From Akkermansia sp. (GTDB lineage Bacteria; Verrucomicrobiota; Verrucomicrobiia; Verrucomicrobiales; Akkermansiaceae): a DNA stretch of 64,000 nucleotides. The stretch lies in the NCBI GenBank assembly GCA_030535875.1, contig JAUNRC010000004.1:1-64000 (forward strand). The letters are read 5' to 3'. The position numbers and the translations under genes were made by a program. This document shows positions 16,829 to 25,185 of the stretch, piece by piece (the stretch's first letter is position 1; every line of letters begins with the position of its first letter). The notes under the pieces were generated by a model. It was not told the origin of the DNA. It saw only the letters and a program-made list of their open reading frames with translations, and searched no databases.

Positions 16829-17350
16829 TTAGTCCGGGAATGGCCGGTGCTGCCGAGTGTAATGTAATTCACGAAGATCGAAGCCTCGTCGTATAGCCTC
16901 GCGTCTCAACTCTTCAAATGCCTCCGGCGCTGCGACCGGATGACGCCCGAGAAACCATAGGCAGGAGCCGCTATCATTCGAAACGAGCGCATAGCGATAA
17001 TCTTCATCAACCCGCAGGATATTATAAGGAGTGGACAAAAAGCGCAACAACGGAATGAAAGACACTCGCAATCGACCGTTACTTGTAGGATAAGCAATGG
17101 CATGTGCCTCGCGGTAGCGTTCATCGTTACCCATGCCGACATTGGTAACACTGATTTCTCCGCCTGACTTAGCCCGATATTCCGTATATACCTCTTCCAT
17201 ATCCTTCTCAAAGGGAGTGTCGAATCTCGCCAGTTCGTACCATCGCCCGAGATATCGGCTCAAATCAATATCGGGGGCAGGGCGCGTATCCGCTTTCTGT
17301 TCTGATTTCGGTCGACAAAAATAGTAGCGCAGAGCATCAAGAATCATCAT
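16829..17350 (-). CDS. Lipocalin family protein (Blc-like)
   Basis: A 173-residue lipocalin. The first-strand signature is GRWYELARFDTPFE, followed by the eight-stranded barrel regions including YRYALVSNDSGSCLWFLGR. Bacterial Blc proteins bind lipids at the outer membrane; here no clear signal peptide or lipobox precedes the domain, only a short hydrophobic start (MMILDALRYYFC), so the location is uncertain. A GTG 17 codons upstream is an alternative start. Divergent from tdh. Confidence 0.82.
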   Translation of the reverse strand: MMILDALRYYFCRPKSEQKADTRPAPDIDLSRYLGRWYELARFDTPFEKDMEEVYTEYRAKSGGEISVTNVGMGNDERYREAHAIAYPTSNGRLRVSFIPLLRFLSTPYNILRVDEDYRYALVSNDSGSCLWFLGRHPVAAPEAFEELRREAIRRGFDLRELHYTRQHRPFPD

Positions 17351-17403
17351 GCACGATGAGATGAATTTTGTCTGTTCTCGGTTCAATAGCTGTTGCAGCA
17401 CAT

Positions 17404-17432
17404 TTTTATCTACTCATGACAATAATTGTCAA
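17404..17432 (-). promoter_or_regulatory. Possible promoter of lipocalin gene
   Basis: Minus strand TTGACA (17432-17427) with an AT-rich -10 (ATAAAA or TAAAAA at 17 or 18 bases). It overlaps the palindrome at 17417-17431. Confidence 0.4.
17417..17431. promoter_or_regulatory. Palindromic operator candidate between lipocalin and tdh
   Basis: TGACAATAATTGTCA is a perfect palindrome of seven-base arms around one base. It covers the lipocalin -35 region and lies ten bases upstream of the tdh -35, the position expected for a dimeric repressor controlling both genes. Confidence 0.5.
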
Positions 17433-17440
17433 GATTGGAC

Positions 17441-17469
17441 TTGTCAATTTCGCATGAAAGGCGTAAACT
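17441..17469 (+). promoter_or_regulatory. Promoter of tdh
   Basis: TTGTCA at 17441-17446, 17 bases, TAAACT at 17464-17469, eight bases to the ATG at 17478. Fixes the tdh start. Confidence 0.65.
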
Positions 17470-17477
17470 TTCCGTCC

Positions 17478-18509
17478 ATGAAAGCGCTTGTCAAGACCAA
17501 AGCTGATAAGGGACTCGAACTGATGGATGTTCCGATGCCTGAAGTCGGCCCTAACGATGTTCTCATAAAGATTTATAAAACAGCCATCTGCGGTACTGAC
17601 CTTCATATCTGGAACTGGGACCCTTGGGCACAACAGACTATCCCGGTCGGTATGCACGTCGGCCATGAGTTCTGCGGTGTGATTGAAAAAGTAGGCTCAG
17701 CCGTTACAGAGTTCCGTCCCGGCGAAGTTGTCAGCGGTGAAGGTCATATTGTTTGCGGTCATTGCCGCAATTGCCGTCGCGGCGCTTTCCACCTTTGCCC
17801 CAACACGAAGGGGGTCGGCGTTAATCGTCACGGATGTTTTGCCGAGTACCTTTCTATTCCACAGAGCAACGTCATTCGCATCCACAAGGATATGTCCATG
17901 GAAATTGCCTCCATCCTCGACCCTTTGGGCAACGCTACGCATACGGCACTCTCCTGGGACTTGGTAGGTGAGGATGTGCTCATCACCGGCGCAGGACTCA
18001 TCGGCTCCATGGCTGCAGCCGTTTGTAAGAAAGCCGGGGCCCGAACCGTTACCATTACGGACGTGAGTGACTACAAGCTCAGTTTGGCAGCCAAATTAGG
18101 TGCTGATCGCACGGTGAATGTTATCGGCGGTGACAGCATCGCTGCAGCTCGCGAAGATCTCGGCATTGATGAAGGCTACGGCGTGTGTCTGGAAATGAGC
18201 GGTGCTCCTGCCTGCCTGAAGGATATTATCAATCACTCCGCCTATGGCGCCAACATCTCCTTGCTGGGTATTCAACCCGGCGGCTCCGGCATTGATTGGA
18301 ACACCTTCGTATGGAAGGGGCTAAAGATGAAAGGTATCTATGGTCGCGAGATGTTTGCGACCTGGCAGAAGATGGATGCCATGCTCCGCAGCGGTCTGGA
18401 TGTTTCCGCCATCATTACGCACCGCATGCCCTATACGGATTTCGCAGAGGGATTCAATGTCATGAACTCCGGCAAATCAGGTAAGGTTGTCCTTACCTGG
18501 GCTGAGTAA
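17478..18509 (+). CDS. tdh: L-threonine 3-dehydrogenase
   Basis: A 343-residue zinc alcohol dehydrogenase family enzyme oxidising threonine to 2-amino-3-ketobutyrate with NAD. Catalytic zinc ligands Cys38 (CGTDLHIW) and His63/Glu64 (GHEF) and the structural zinc cysteines 93, 96, 99 and 107 are all present. The CGTDLHIWNWD motif is specific to threonine dehydrogenases. Length matches the E. coli enzyme. Its usual partner kbl is absent; a terminator follows directly. Confidence 0.93.
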   Translation: MKALVKTKADKGLELMDVPMPEVGPNDVLIKIYKTAICGTDLHIWNWDPWAQQTIPVGMHVGHEFCGVIEKVGSAVTEFRPGEVVSGEGHIVCGHCRNCRRGAFHLCPNTKGVGVNRHGCFAEYLSIPQSNVIRIHKDMSMEIASILDPLGNATHTALSWDLVGEDVLITGAGLIGSMAAAVCKKAGARTVTITDVSDYKLSLAAKLGADRTVNVIGGDSIAAAREDLGIDEGYGVCLEMSGAPACLKDIINHSAYGANISLLGIQPGGSGIDWNTFVWKGLKMKGIYGREMFATWQKMDAMLRSGLDVSAIITHRMPYTDFAEGFNVMNSGKSGKVVLTWAE

Positions 18510-18528
18510 AAGCGCTTTTACCTATCAG

Positions 18529-18566
18529 AAAAGCCCCCGCAGCAATTTCTGCTTCGGGGGCTTTTT
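18529..18566. terminator. Terminator between tdh and the DUF4173-like gene
   Basis: GCCCCCG and CGGGGGC arms, with an inner AGCA/TGCT pairing, flanked by AAAA and TTTTT, so it can work in both directions. A 12-base palindrome AAAAGCGCTTTT also overlaps the tdh stop codon. Confidence 0.88.
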
Positions 18567-18587
18567 GTTAAATAAACGAAGTAATAA

Positions 18588-20180
18588 TTAGTCCTCGCTT
18601 TCCACTAATTTGATGGTGATGGGCTTACCGAGGATTCGCTCAGCAGCGGGGATATCCTCGTGAAAATTGAGGTTATAGTTCAACCATGAGCCTGCGGCGG
18701 CGCGTTCCTCAATTTTATGTGCAGCGTAATGAAGTTTCTTTTCCGTCAACGCCCCGAAGGAGTTCTCATCCGCAAGTTTACCTTCAGCCTTGGCTTTGTT
18801 AAAGACATACTCGGCAAACGCAAGGTTTTCCTTTTCATCAAAGCGTCCTATGGAAAAATCATCCACGCTGAAGTTCCAATGAGGATGGCTGTTGACATAC
18901 ATCAGGTTAAGGTTGCCGGCAAGACGTGCCGGACTGTAGGAAACGAATACAATCAACATCAACACCATCACCCCCAGACAAATCTTGGCATATTGCCAAA
19001 ATCCTCCGTTACAGCACATATAAAAGACCAGCACCACAAGGCCGGCAAGCCCCATCAACATAGCTTCCGCAGCCTGTAAACGGCGCACGGTAAAGCCGAA
19101 ATCTTCTATTTGATGGTACAGTCTCATATAGACACTCACGGCCAACAGAGCCGTCTGTGCGACAAGAATATACCCGAATAAACGGCTTACCTTACCCCGA
19201 CGGGCAACACCATTGCGGCGGAACAAAAGAACCAGCAAAGCGGCGGCCAGAACGGCGGCCCAAGTAATGGATGTTGCGCCTTCATGGAGATATGCAGTCT
19301 GCGAAATTCCCTCGGGCACTTTGCCGAACCAGAGGAAAGCAATATCCGTCGATGTCGCGATGGCGAACGCCGCATTCACCCCTAACAGCACACAAAGCGG
19401 TAAGTATGGAAGAATGGTGCTACCGGTGCTCTTACTCGTTTCCGCAGACGGAATATTCGGCAATTTTACAATGGCCGGGCGCATGAAGCAGTAAAAACCA
19501 AACCAAATGAAACCGATAATCCAGTATACGACATGCAGCCAGAAGTCCCAGCTAAGATGGAGGAAGTTCAGCAATTTATTCCACCAGTCGGCGATAATAT
19601 CGAAGATTTGCTCCACAAGGGGGTTACCCGTGGCGAAGATAACAAGGAACGTAAGAAAGCAACAAACGCCGATAACAATGCAGATAAGAAGCGGCAGAAG
19701 CGAACGCAAGACGGCAAAGCGTCCGGCTTGCGCACCGTTTGAACGTTTAGCCACCCAGAAGGTCCACCAGTTGCGATAACGAACCGACTTCTCGGCATAA
19801 TTGCACGTAGTCGGCAACATGACAACGATAAAGGGAAGAATAAGACAGGTGAACCAATTGATGAAATGACCGCTGCAAAAAAGCGCTAACATGTTGACAC
19901 AGGCCAGCCCTTGCAAGAACCAGTACTCCCCTTTGCTGAAATCGCGCCGCAAAAGAAGCAGGGCATTGATGGCAAGAAAACATCCCAGAGCCGCACCGAG
20001 GCCTATACCTTCGCTGCGAGGCCAAGCTAAATCAACGGCTGCCACAACCATGACAAGCACGAGTAACGGCACACTGCCGCCGCGCCACCATGCAGGGTCT
20101 TTTACAATCACTTCCGGCACCTTTTTCTGCGATGTAGTGGCAGGAGGTGCATTTTCAACGAGAGGAGATGTGCTTTCCAT
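18588..20180 (-). CDS. Multi-span membrane protein, DUF4173/DUF4153-like
   Basis: A 530-residue protein with roughly twelve membrane segments after a 35-residue cytosolic start. The C-terminal part (NLNLMYVNS, ENLAFAEYV, then a soluble region near 460-525) resembles the DUF4173/DUF4153 family, whose members often carry N-terminal membrane bundles and a short C-terminal soluble stretch. Biochemical function is unknown. It stands alone between two convergent or divergent neighbours. Confidence 0.6.
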   Translation of the reverse strand: MESTSPLVENAPPATTSQKKVPEVIVKDPAWWRGGSVPLLVLVMVVAAVDLAWPRSEGIGLGAALGCFLAINALLLLRRDFSKGEYWFLQGLACVNMLALFCSGHFINWFTCLILPFIVVMLPTTCNYAEKSVRYRNWWTFWVAKRSNGAQAGRFAVLRSLLPLLICIVIGVCCFLTFLVIFATGNPLVEQIFDIIADWWNKLLNFLHLSWDFWLHVVYWIIGFIWFGFYCFMRPAIVKLPNIPSAETSKSTGSTILPYLPLCVLLGVNAAFAIATSTDIAFLWFGKVPEGISQTAYLHEGATSITWAAVLAAALLVLLFRRNGVARRGKVSRLFGYILVAQTALLAVSVYMRLYHQIEDFGFTVRRLQAAEAMLMGLAGLVVLVFYMCCNGGFWQYAKICLGVMVLMLIVFVSYSPARLAGNLNLMYVNSHPHWNFSVDDFSIGRFDEKENLAFAEYVFNKAKAEGKLADENSFGALTEKKLHYAAHKIEERAAAGSWLNYNLNFHEDIPAAERILGKPITIKLVESED

Positions 20181-20222
20181 ACAATATGTTGGACTGAGTT
20201 AAATGATTAGACGTTCAAAATA

Positions 20223-21167
20223 TTAAGATAATTTTCCCTCAACGTAGTCACTTGCCATCAAACCGGCCCCGATTAAGCCGGAATCAGCCCCGAAATGAGC
20301 AGGTAGCAACTGTAAGGCAGCGTAATGCACCGGGAACAAAGAAGCCTTTAAAGCTCGTTCCAGCGGCTCAAACAACAAATCACCTGCTCGGGCCACCCCA
20401 CCGCCGATAATGACTGCCTCCGGGACAAAGGCATACATCAGGTTCATGATGAGAGTCGCTAATTTTTCAGCAAAATCAATGTACAAGCCTTGCGCAATCG
20501 GACAACCGCTCCGAGCGGCTTTCTCCAATATATGCGGCGCGCAGTCCTCTGTACGGCGTCGGATTCCGGCTTTCCGATAAGCAGCAACGGCCGCCGCGGC
20601 AAACTCATTGTTGCCGATATATTCTTCAATGGCTCCCTTATTTCCGAATGGACCGGGACGACCTTTCCAATAGATACTGGTTTGCCCCAGTTCCGCGGCA
20701 GATACCGTCAACCCTCTCAGCATTCTGTCATGAATGATAATTCCGCCGCCAATTCCGGTTCCCAAGGTCAGGCAGGCCAAACTTTGCTTACCGATGCCCG
20801 CTCCCGCCTTCCATTCCGCGTAGGCCATACAGTTTGCATCATTATCCAGTACAACGGGCAAGCCCAGTTCCTGCTGCATGATGTCGCGAACGGGAACTTC
20901 ATGGTCCCAGACCGCAACATTGGTCAGTTGATATAGCACGCCTCTGTGAAAATCCGTCCATCCGGGCATGCCCAGACCTACGGCTGCCGCCTGAGGGCAC
21001 TGCTGCAAAAGCTCACGAGCCGTTGCACACATTGCCTGAATGATAGCAGACGGGCTATCGTATGCAGCCGTGGGCAGGGGAGCGGCTTTCTTAAGAATCG
21101 TCGTCCCCTGAGTGACCCCCATCTTTATGCTTGTGCCGCCGAAATCAACTGCAATGGCCGCTTTCAT
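20223..21167 (-). CDS. ROK family sugar kinase (glucokinase-like)
   Basis: A 314-residue ROK-fold kinase with the phosphate motif DFGGTSIKMG at residues 8-17, the catalytic-region NDANCMAYAEW, and LGTGIGGGII. The usual ROK zinc-binding cluster (CxCGxxGCxE) is replaced by FGNKGAIEEYIG, so no zinc site is expected. Substrate is probably glucose or an amino sugar. It begins one base after the stop of the metzincin gene (TGATATG), so the two are tightly coupled. A paralogue lies at 28195. Confidence 0.85.
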   Translation of the reverse strand: MKAAIAVDFGGTSIKMGVTQGTTILKKAAPLPTAAYDSPSAIIQAMCATARELLQQCPQAAAVGLGMPGWTDFHRGVLYQLTNVAVWDHEVPVRDIMQQELGLPVVLDNDANCMAYAEWKAGAGIGKQSLACLTLGTGIGGGIIIHDRMLRGLTVSAAELGQTSIYWKGRPGPFGNKGAIEEYIGNNEFAAAAVAAYRKAGIRRRTEDCAPHILEKAARSGCPIAQGLYIDFAEKLATLIMNLMYAFVPEAVIIGGGVARAGDLLFEPLERALKASLFPVHYAALQLLPAHFGADSGLIGAGLMASDYVEGKLS

Positions 21168-21168
21168 A

Positions 21169-22374
21169 TCAATATCCCCGCCAAATGACCGGCTTACCCA
21201 TATCAATGGAGCTGTCAGCCGGCGCGTTGTTCAAATCAAATGGCACGCGCCAACGGAAGCGACTGCCTTCATTGGTCTGCATGAGGATATCCAATGCCAT
21301 CTCACCTCCCTTGACATTTTTCAATTCTGCAAGCTCAGCAAGCGGAATATTTACTTCGGCAGTAGTGTTACCATTTGCTGCTTTACCCATATCGCAGGCA
21401 AAAGCCACGGCATCGTAGTCCCGATTTACAATAAAAGGAGGATCTTGCACATAGGCATTCACATTAACAACCTCCGGCGACAGCTCTAATTTGAGCACAA
21501 GGGTATCTTCACCGGAGCGGCTGAATGAAGCTGAGCTGATGGTCGGCTCCTGATTATTGGAATAAAACTTTATCGTCGACCCGACAGGCGCAAAAATCTC
21601 AGAGTTTGCCAGAATGCGGCAACTGGCCAAAGTCATATAAGTCGGCTTAAAGCCGAAGGTGTAGTTGCCGGCTTCCATCAACGGGGTGCCGAGTGCAGCG
21701 TTTTGACTGGCCGTGCCGTCATTGTGAGGGAGATTCAGGCCATGTCCCAGCTCATGAGCAAAACCTCCGTACCATTTCGTCAACAGGCGCCCTTCCTTCG
21801 TATTTTGCCCGAGGTGCTTAATATCAAAGTGAGCATAATCGAGAGCAAAGCAGTTAGTTCCCAAGCCGTAGAACGGAACGCCACCCGGGTTAAGATCATT
21901 GTACTGCTCATCATAATGAGTCGGCATGATGACGAAGGAATGCTGACTTGTACGCAATTCCGGATGTTCATCAAAATAGCGGTTCACCTCCTCCAAACAG
22001 GCATTGTGTCCGCTACCGTAAGCATAATGAGTGTGTACTTCCTTCCCCTTGATAAGTATAATGTTTACTTCGCCGTTTTCCTTAATGGTCAGTCCGAAAG
22101 AGCGATTACCCTGACCATTGCGCGCCATTTCACGCCCATAGTACTGTTGAAGATAGAGCAACAGTTCGCTCAGTCGGCGCTCATAATCTGCAATAGGCTC
22201 ACGGTCACTGCCGACAAAATAAATAACATTCACCTGATGTTCGCAAGGTTCCAAAGCAATGCTATCGGCCAACAATTCCTTGGCTCTCTGTTGAAAATGA
22301 GCAGGTATGTCAGCAGCCGTAACGACATTCATTCCGAAAGCACACAATAAGGCGGATAAAAAACATCTGTTCAT
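21169..22374 (-). CDS. Secreted metzincin-type zinc metallopeptidase
   Basis: A 401-residue exported protein with a signal peptide (cleavage near TAA-D). The zinc site HELGHGLNLPH spans residues 207-217 (His207, Glu208, His211, His217), followed by a plausible Met-turn at Met233 (PLMEAGNY). The metzincin glycine at position 8 is replaced by Asn. A beta-rich C-terminal domain (about 260-400) is likely. Substrate is unknown; in a gut bacterium mucin or host proteins are possible (inference). First gene of an operon with the ROK kinase. Confidence 0.8.
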   Translation of the reverse strand: MNRCFLSALLCAFGMNVVTAADIPAHFQQRAKELLADSIALEPCEHQVNVIYFVGSDREPIADYERRLSELLLYLQQYYGREMARNGQGNRSFGLTIKENGEVNIILIKGKEVHTHYAYGSGHNACLEEVNRYFDEHPELRTSQHSFVIMPTHYDEQYNDLNPGGVPFYGLGTNCFALDYAHFDIKHLGQNTKEGRLLTKWYGGFAHELGHGLNLPHNDGTASQNAALGTPLMEAGNYTFGFKPTYMTLASCRILANSEIFAPVGSTIKFYSNNQEPTISSASFSRSGEDTLVLKLELSPEVVNVNAYVQDPPFIVNRDYDAVAFACDMGKAANGNTTAEVNIPLAELAELKNVKGGEMALDILMQTNEGSRFRWRVPFDLNNAPADSSIDMGKPVIWRGY

Positions 22375-22384
22375 ACTCCAATCG

Positions 22385-22412
22385 ATTCTATCGAAAATTA
22401 TTATTTTGTCAA
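22385..22412 (-). promoter_or_regulatory. Promoter of metzincin-ROK kinase operon
   Basis: Minus strand: TTGACA (22412-22407), 16 bases, TAGAAT (22390-22385), ten bases to the ATG at 22374. The -35 box lies within the last codons of the upstream regulator gene. Confidence 0.7.
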
Positions 22413-23279
22413 TCTTATTATGGCTGAAGTCGTTGCCCGGGAGAGCAGATTGTGGCTCATGTGCTCAAAACTCAATTCAGGCAGATATTCTTTCATTTTT
22501 GTTGCCGCCGTATAGCGTATACGCTCCGTCAGACGACTGCTCCAAAGCGGCGTGTACAACTTGATTCGAGCCGGAGTCAGCATGCAGGCAACTATCTGGA
22601 TATATCGCGCCGTCATCTCTGCTACCAACGAACGATCTTTATAATCAAGTGTTTGCCAAAGCTCAGGCAAAGGCAGAAGGTGCAGGGGGCCGCTGCGCTC
22701 CACTCGCCCCCGGCGCTTGAAGGCGCAGCTCGGCGCACCACCCTCAGGCAAATATAATACGGCAGTCTCGTTCGGTACGGCGGCGGCAAGTAATTCCGCT
22801 ACATCAGGAATCGCTACCTCGCAATGATAAATCTCAGCCAAATGTTCCGGCAGCCCCGCCGGTATGAGCTCCGGCGCCGCCGGTATAGTTATGCTGCGCA
22901 CGCGATTTCGACGCACCGCTTCAGCCATCACTCCATCCAGGCTTTCCTTTTCAAGGTAAGTGAAGTTCACCCGACGTCCCGACTTCTTGTTGCCGTGCAG
23001 ATCAAGTACACTCAACTCGCAGTTTAACCGTTGACCTTCTCGTGTAACTTCCGTTACCACATGCACGGCATAGGACGTATTGTACCGATACAATTGCACG
23101 GGGCGCCCTCCGCCCGACGGAATTTCTCCCACCATTTGCAACTCACCCCGAAGGCACAATTCATTTACGGCCTTGCCTACACTGACAAGACTCAAGCCCG
23201 TAGCTGTCGCTAACTGAGGGCGGGTGGCTTCCCCTCGCTCATGCATCGCTATGCGTACTGCTTGAATGGCTCGTGACAT
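22401..23279 (-). CDS. ROK-type transcriptional regulator with degenerate ROK domain
   Basis: A 292-residue protein with an N-terminal winged helix (ARPQLATATGLSLVSVGKAVNEL-like, residues about 15-60) and a wing GEIPSGGGRPVQLYRYN typical of ROK repressors. The rest follows the ROK fold but has lost the ATP and zinc motifs. It probably senses a sugar and controls the adjacent metzincin-kinase operon, whose promoter overlaps its 3' end. The ATG at 23279 is favoured because two earlier in-frame starts lie in or before the promoter. Confidence 0.75.
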   Translation of the reverse strand: MSRAIQAVRIAMHERGEATRPQLATATGLSLVSVGKAVNELCLRGELQMVGEIPSGGGRPVQLYRYNTSYAVHVVTEVTREGQRLNCELSVLDLHGNKKSGRRVNFTYLEKESLDGVMAEAVRRNRVRSITIPAAPELIPAGLPEHLAEIYHCEVAIPDVAELLAAAVPNETAVLYLPEGGAPSCAFKRRGRVERSGPLHLLPLPELWQTLDYKDRSLVAEMTARYIQIVACMLTPARIKLYTPLWSSRLTERIRYTAATKMKEYLPELSFEHMSHNLLSRATTSAIIRLTK

Positions 23280-23305
23280 CAGAACTTTATAAATCAGGTT
23301 AATTA

Positions 23306-23334
23306 AGTCTACCATTTTTCCTTTGTTTATGCAA
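23306..23334 (-). promoter_or_regulatory. Promoter of ROK regulator gene
   Basis: Minus strand: TTGCAT (23334-23329), 17 bases, TAGACT (23311-23306), about 26 bases to the ATG at 23279. Confidence 0.5.
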
Positions 23335-23424
23335 GAAATAAAATTAAGCATTGATGTTCAACAGAATAAAACAAACACAAATAAAAGAAAGCGTATAAAT
23401 CAAGGTATTTCGATATTCAACGGC

Positions 23425-23453
23425 TCGACAGTTGACATAACATCTGGTAGGAT
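23425..23453 (+). promoter_or_regulatory. Promoter of pyrG
   Basis: TCGACA at 23425-23430, 17 bases, TAGGAT at 23448-23453. The leader is about 29 bases, longer than most here. An overlapping TTGACA at 23432 has wrong spacing to this -10. Confidence 0.5.
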
Positions 23454-23488
23454 GAGGGCAGCAGAGAACATCTTAACTTATCGACATT

Positions 23489-25102
23489 ATGAAATATATC
23501 TTTGTAACCGGCGGCGTTGTATCCTCCCTTGGTAAAGGACTTGCAGCAGCATCTATCGGCACATTGCTTGAACATTGCGGCCTTGAAGTGACCATGCAGA
23601 AGTTCGATCCCTACCTGAATATTGACCCCGGCACCATGAGTCCGTACCAGCATGGTGAGGTATATGTTCTCAATGACGGAGCCGAGACGGACTTGGACCT
23701 CGGTCACTATGAGCGCTTTATCCACTGCCAGCTTTCGCGCCTGAACAACCTTACGAGCGGCAAGGTGTTTGAGCATGTGCTGGAGAAGGAGCGCCGCGGT
23801 GACTACCTCGGCAAGACAGTGCAGTACATTCCGCATGTAACGGACGAAATTAAGCAGCGACTCTATGATTTGACGGAGGCCAACCGCGAATGCGATGTCA
23901 TCATCACCGAAATCGGCGGTACGGTTGGTGATATTGAAGGCTATCTTTTCCTGGAAGCTCTGCGCCAATTTGCACTGGAAGTCGGTCGTCAGAACTGCTG
24001 CTTTATCCACGTCACGCTGTTGCCATACATCAAGGCCGCAGGCGAAACCAAGACCAAACCCACGCAGCAAAGCGTTGCCAAATTGCGTGAAATCGGCATT
24101 CAGCCCGACATTATCGTATGCCGTACAGAAATGGACAATCTCACGGAGGAAGAAAAGCGCAAGATTGGTATGTTCTGTAACGTACCGCCGCGCAATGTGG
24201 TTGCCTTCTGTGACGTGAAGCACAGCATTTACGAATGTCCGCTTGATCTCGGTCGTGACCGCGTAGACCGCATTGTGACAGAGGTGCTCGGTATCACCGT
24301 TCCCAAGCCCAAGATGGATGAGTGGCAGAAGTTCGTGGGCAGGGTCATTCATCCTTCTCACAGTGTGCGCATAGCCGTAGTGGGCAAGTACATCTCGTTG
24401 CAGGATGCCTACAAGTCCATTTATGAGAGCTTCACCCACGCAGGGGCCGCCAATGACTGCCGCGTGGAAATTGTGCGAGTGGATGCCGAGGCTCTCGAGA
24501 GCAGCACCTGCGCCGAACTGATTGGTGAGGTGGACGGCATATTGGTGCCGGGCGGTTTCGGTGAGCGCGGTGTGGAGGGTAAAATTAAGGCAGTGCAGTA
24601 CGCTCGCGAGAACAACATTCCTTTCTTTGGTATATGTCTGGGCATGCAGGTGGCCGTTATCGAGTTTGCTCGTAACGTTCTCGGTCTGAAAGACGCGAAC
24701 TCCACCGAGTTCAACCGCAGCACCGACAGCCCCGTCATCTGCCTGCAGGAAGAACAAAAGACTATTACCAATATGGGGGCCACCATGCGTCTGGGTGCCT
24801 ATCCGGCTCACATTCAGCCCGACAGCCTGTGCAGCAAGCTCTATGGCGGTGCAGAAATCATTTCGGAACGTCATCGTCACCGTTATGAGTTCAACGCTGA
24901 CTTCCGCGAAGCCTGTGAAAAAGCCGGTCTGGTTATTTCAGCCGTTAACGATGAACACGGCTTGGTAGAGGTCGTAGAGTTGCCCTCTCACCCCTACTTC
25001 ATCGCCTGCCAGTACCACCCGGAGTTCCAAAGCCGCCCGACGGCACCGCATCCTCTCTTCAACGGACTTGTTGCGGCAGCCCTTGAGAAAAAGCAGGCTT
25101 AA
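23489..25102 (+). CDS. pyrG: CTP synthase
   Basis: A 537-residue amidotransferase converting UTP to CTP. The N-terminal synthase domain starts [16 protein letters not shown]; the class I glutaminase domain has its nucleophile Cys in FGICLGMQ and the His/Glu pair in QYHPEF near the C-terminus. Length and motifs are standard. A large open frame on the opposite strand is only a codon-bias shadow. The gene is followed by an inverted repeat that may end transcription. Confidence 0.97.
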   Translation: MKYIFVTGGVVSSLGKGLAAASIGTLLEHCGLEVTMQKFDPYLNIDPGTMSPYQHGEVYVLNDGAETDLDLGHYERFIHCQLSRLNNLTSGKVFEHVLEKERRGDYLGKTVQYIPHVTDEIKQRLYDLTEANRECDVIITEIGGTVGDIEGYLFLEALRQFALEVGRQNCCFIHVTLLPYIKAAGETKTKPTQQSVAKLREIGIQPDIIVCRTEMDNLTEEEKRKIGMFCNVPPRNVVAFCDVKHSIYECPLDLGRDRVDRIVTEVLGITVPKPKMDEWQKFVGRVIHPSHSVRIAVVGKYISLQDAYKSIYESFTHAGAANDCRVEIVRVDAEALESSTCAELIGEVDGILVPGGFGERGVEGKIKAVQYARENNIPFFGICLGMQVAVIEFARNVLGLKDANSTEFNRSTDSPVICLQEEQKTITNMGATMRLGAYPAHIQPDSLCSKLYGGAEIISERHRHRYEFNADFREACEKAGLVISAVNDEHGLVEVVELPSHPYFIACQYHPEFQSRPTAPHPLFNGLVAAALEKKQA

Positions 25103-25121
25103 TCGACCATTAAACATCTCG

Positions 25122-25175
25122 GCGAAGTACAAGGTTGCCCGTCAGTGAAACGCGCTTCTTTGTACTTCGCTTTTC
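25122..25175 (+). terminator. Long-loop inverted repeat after pyrG
   Basis: GCGAAGTACAA (25122-25132) is perfectly complementary to TTGTACTTCGC (25160-25170), with a 27-base loop and TTTTC following. Either a weak terminator for pyrG or a regulatory hairpin just before the symporter start at 25186. Confidence 0.5.
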
Positions 25176-25185
25176 TTCATTTATC

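Noticed and set aside
23417-24880. 487-codon open frame on the strand opposite pyrG
   Set aside because: It lies wholly over a clear CTP synthase gene, its translation has no recognisable motif, and the biased codons of pyrG explain the absence of stops.
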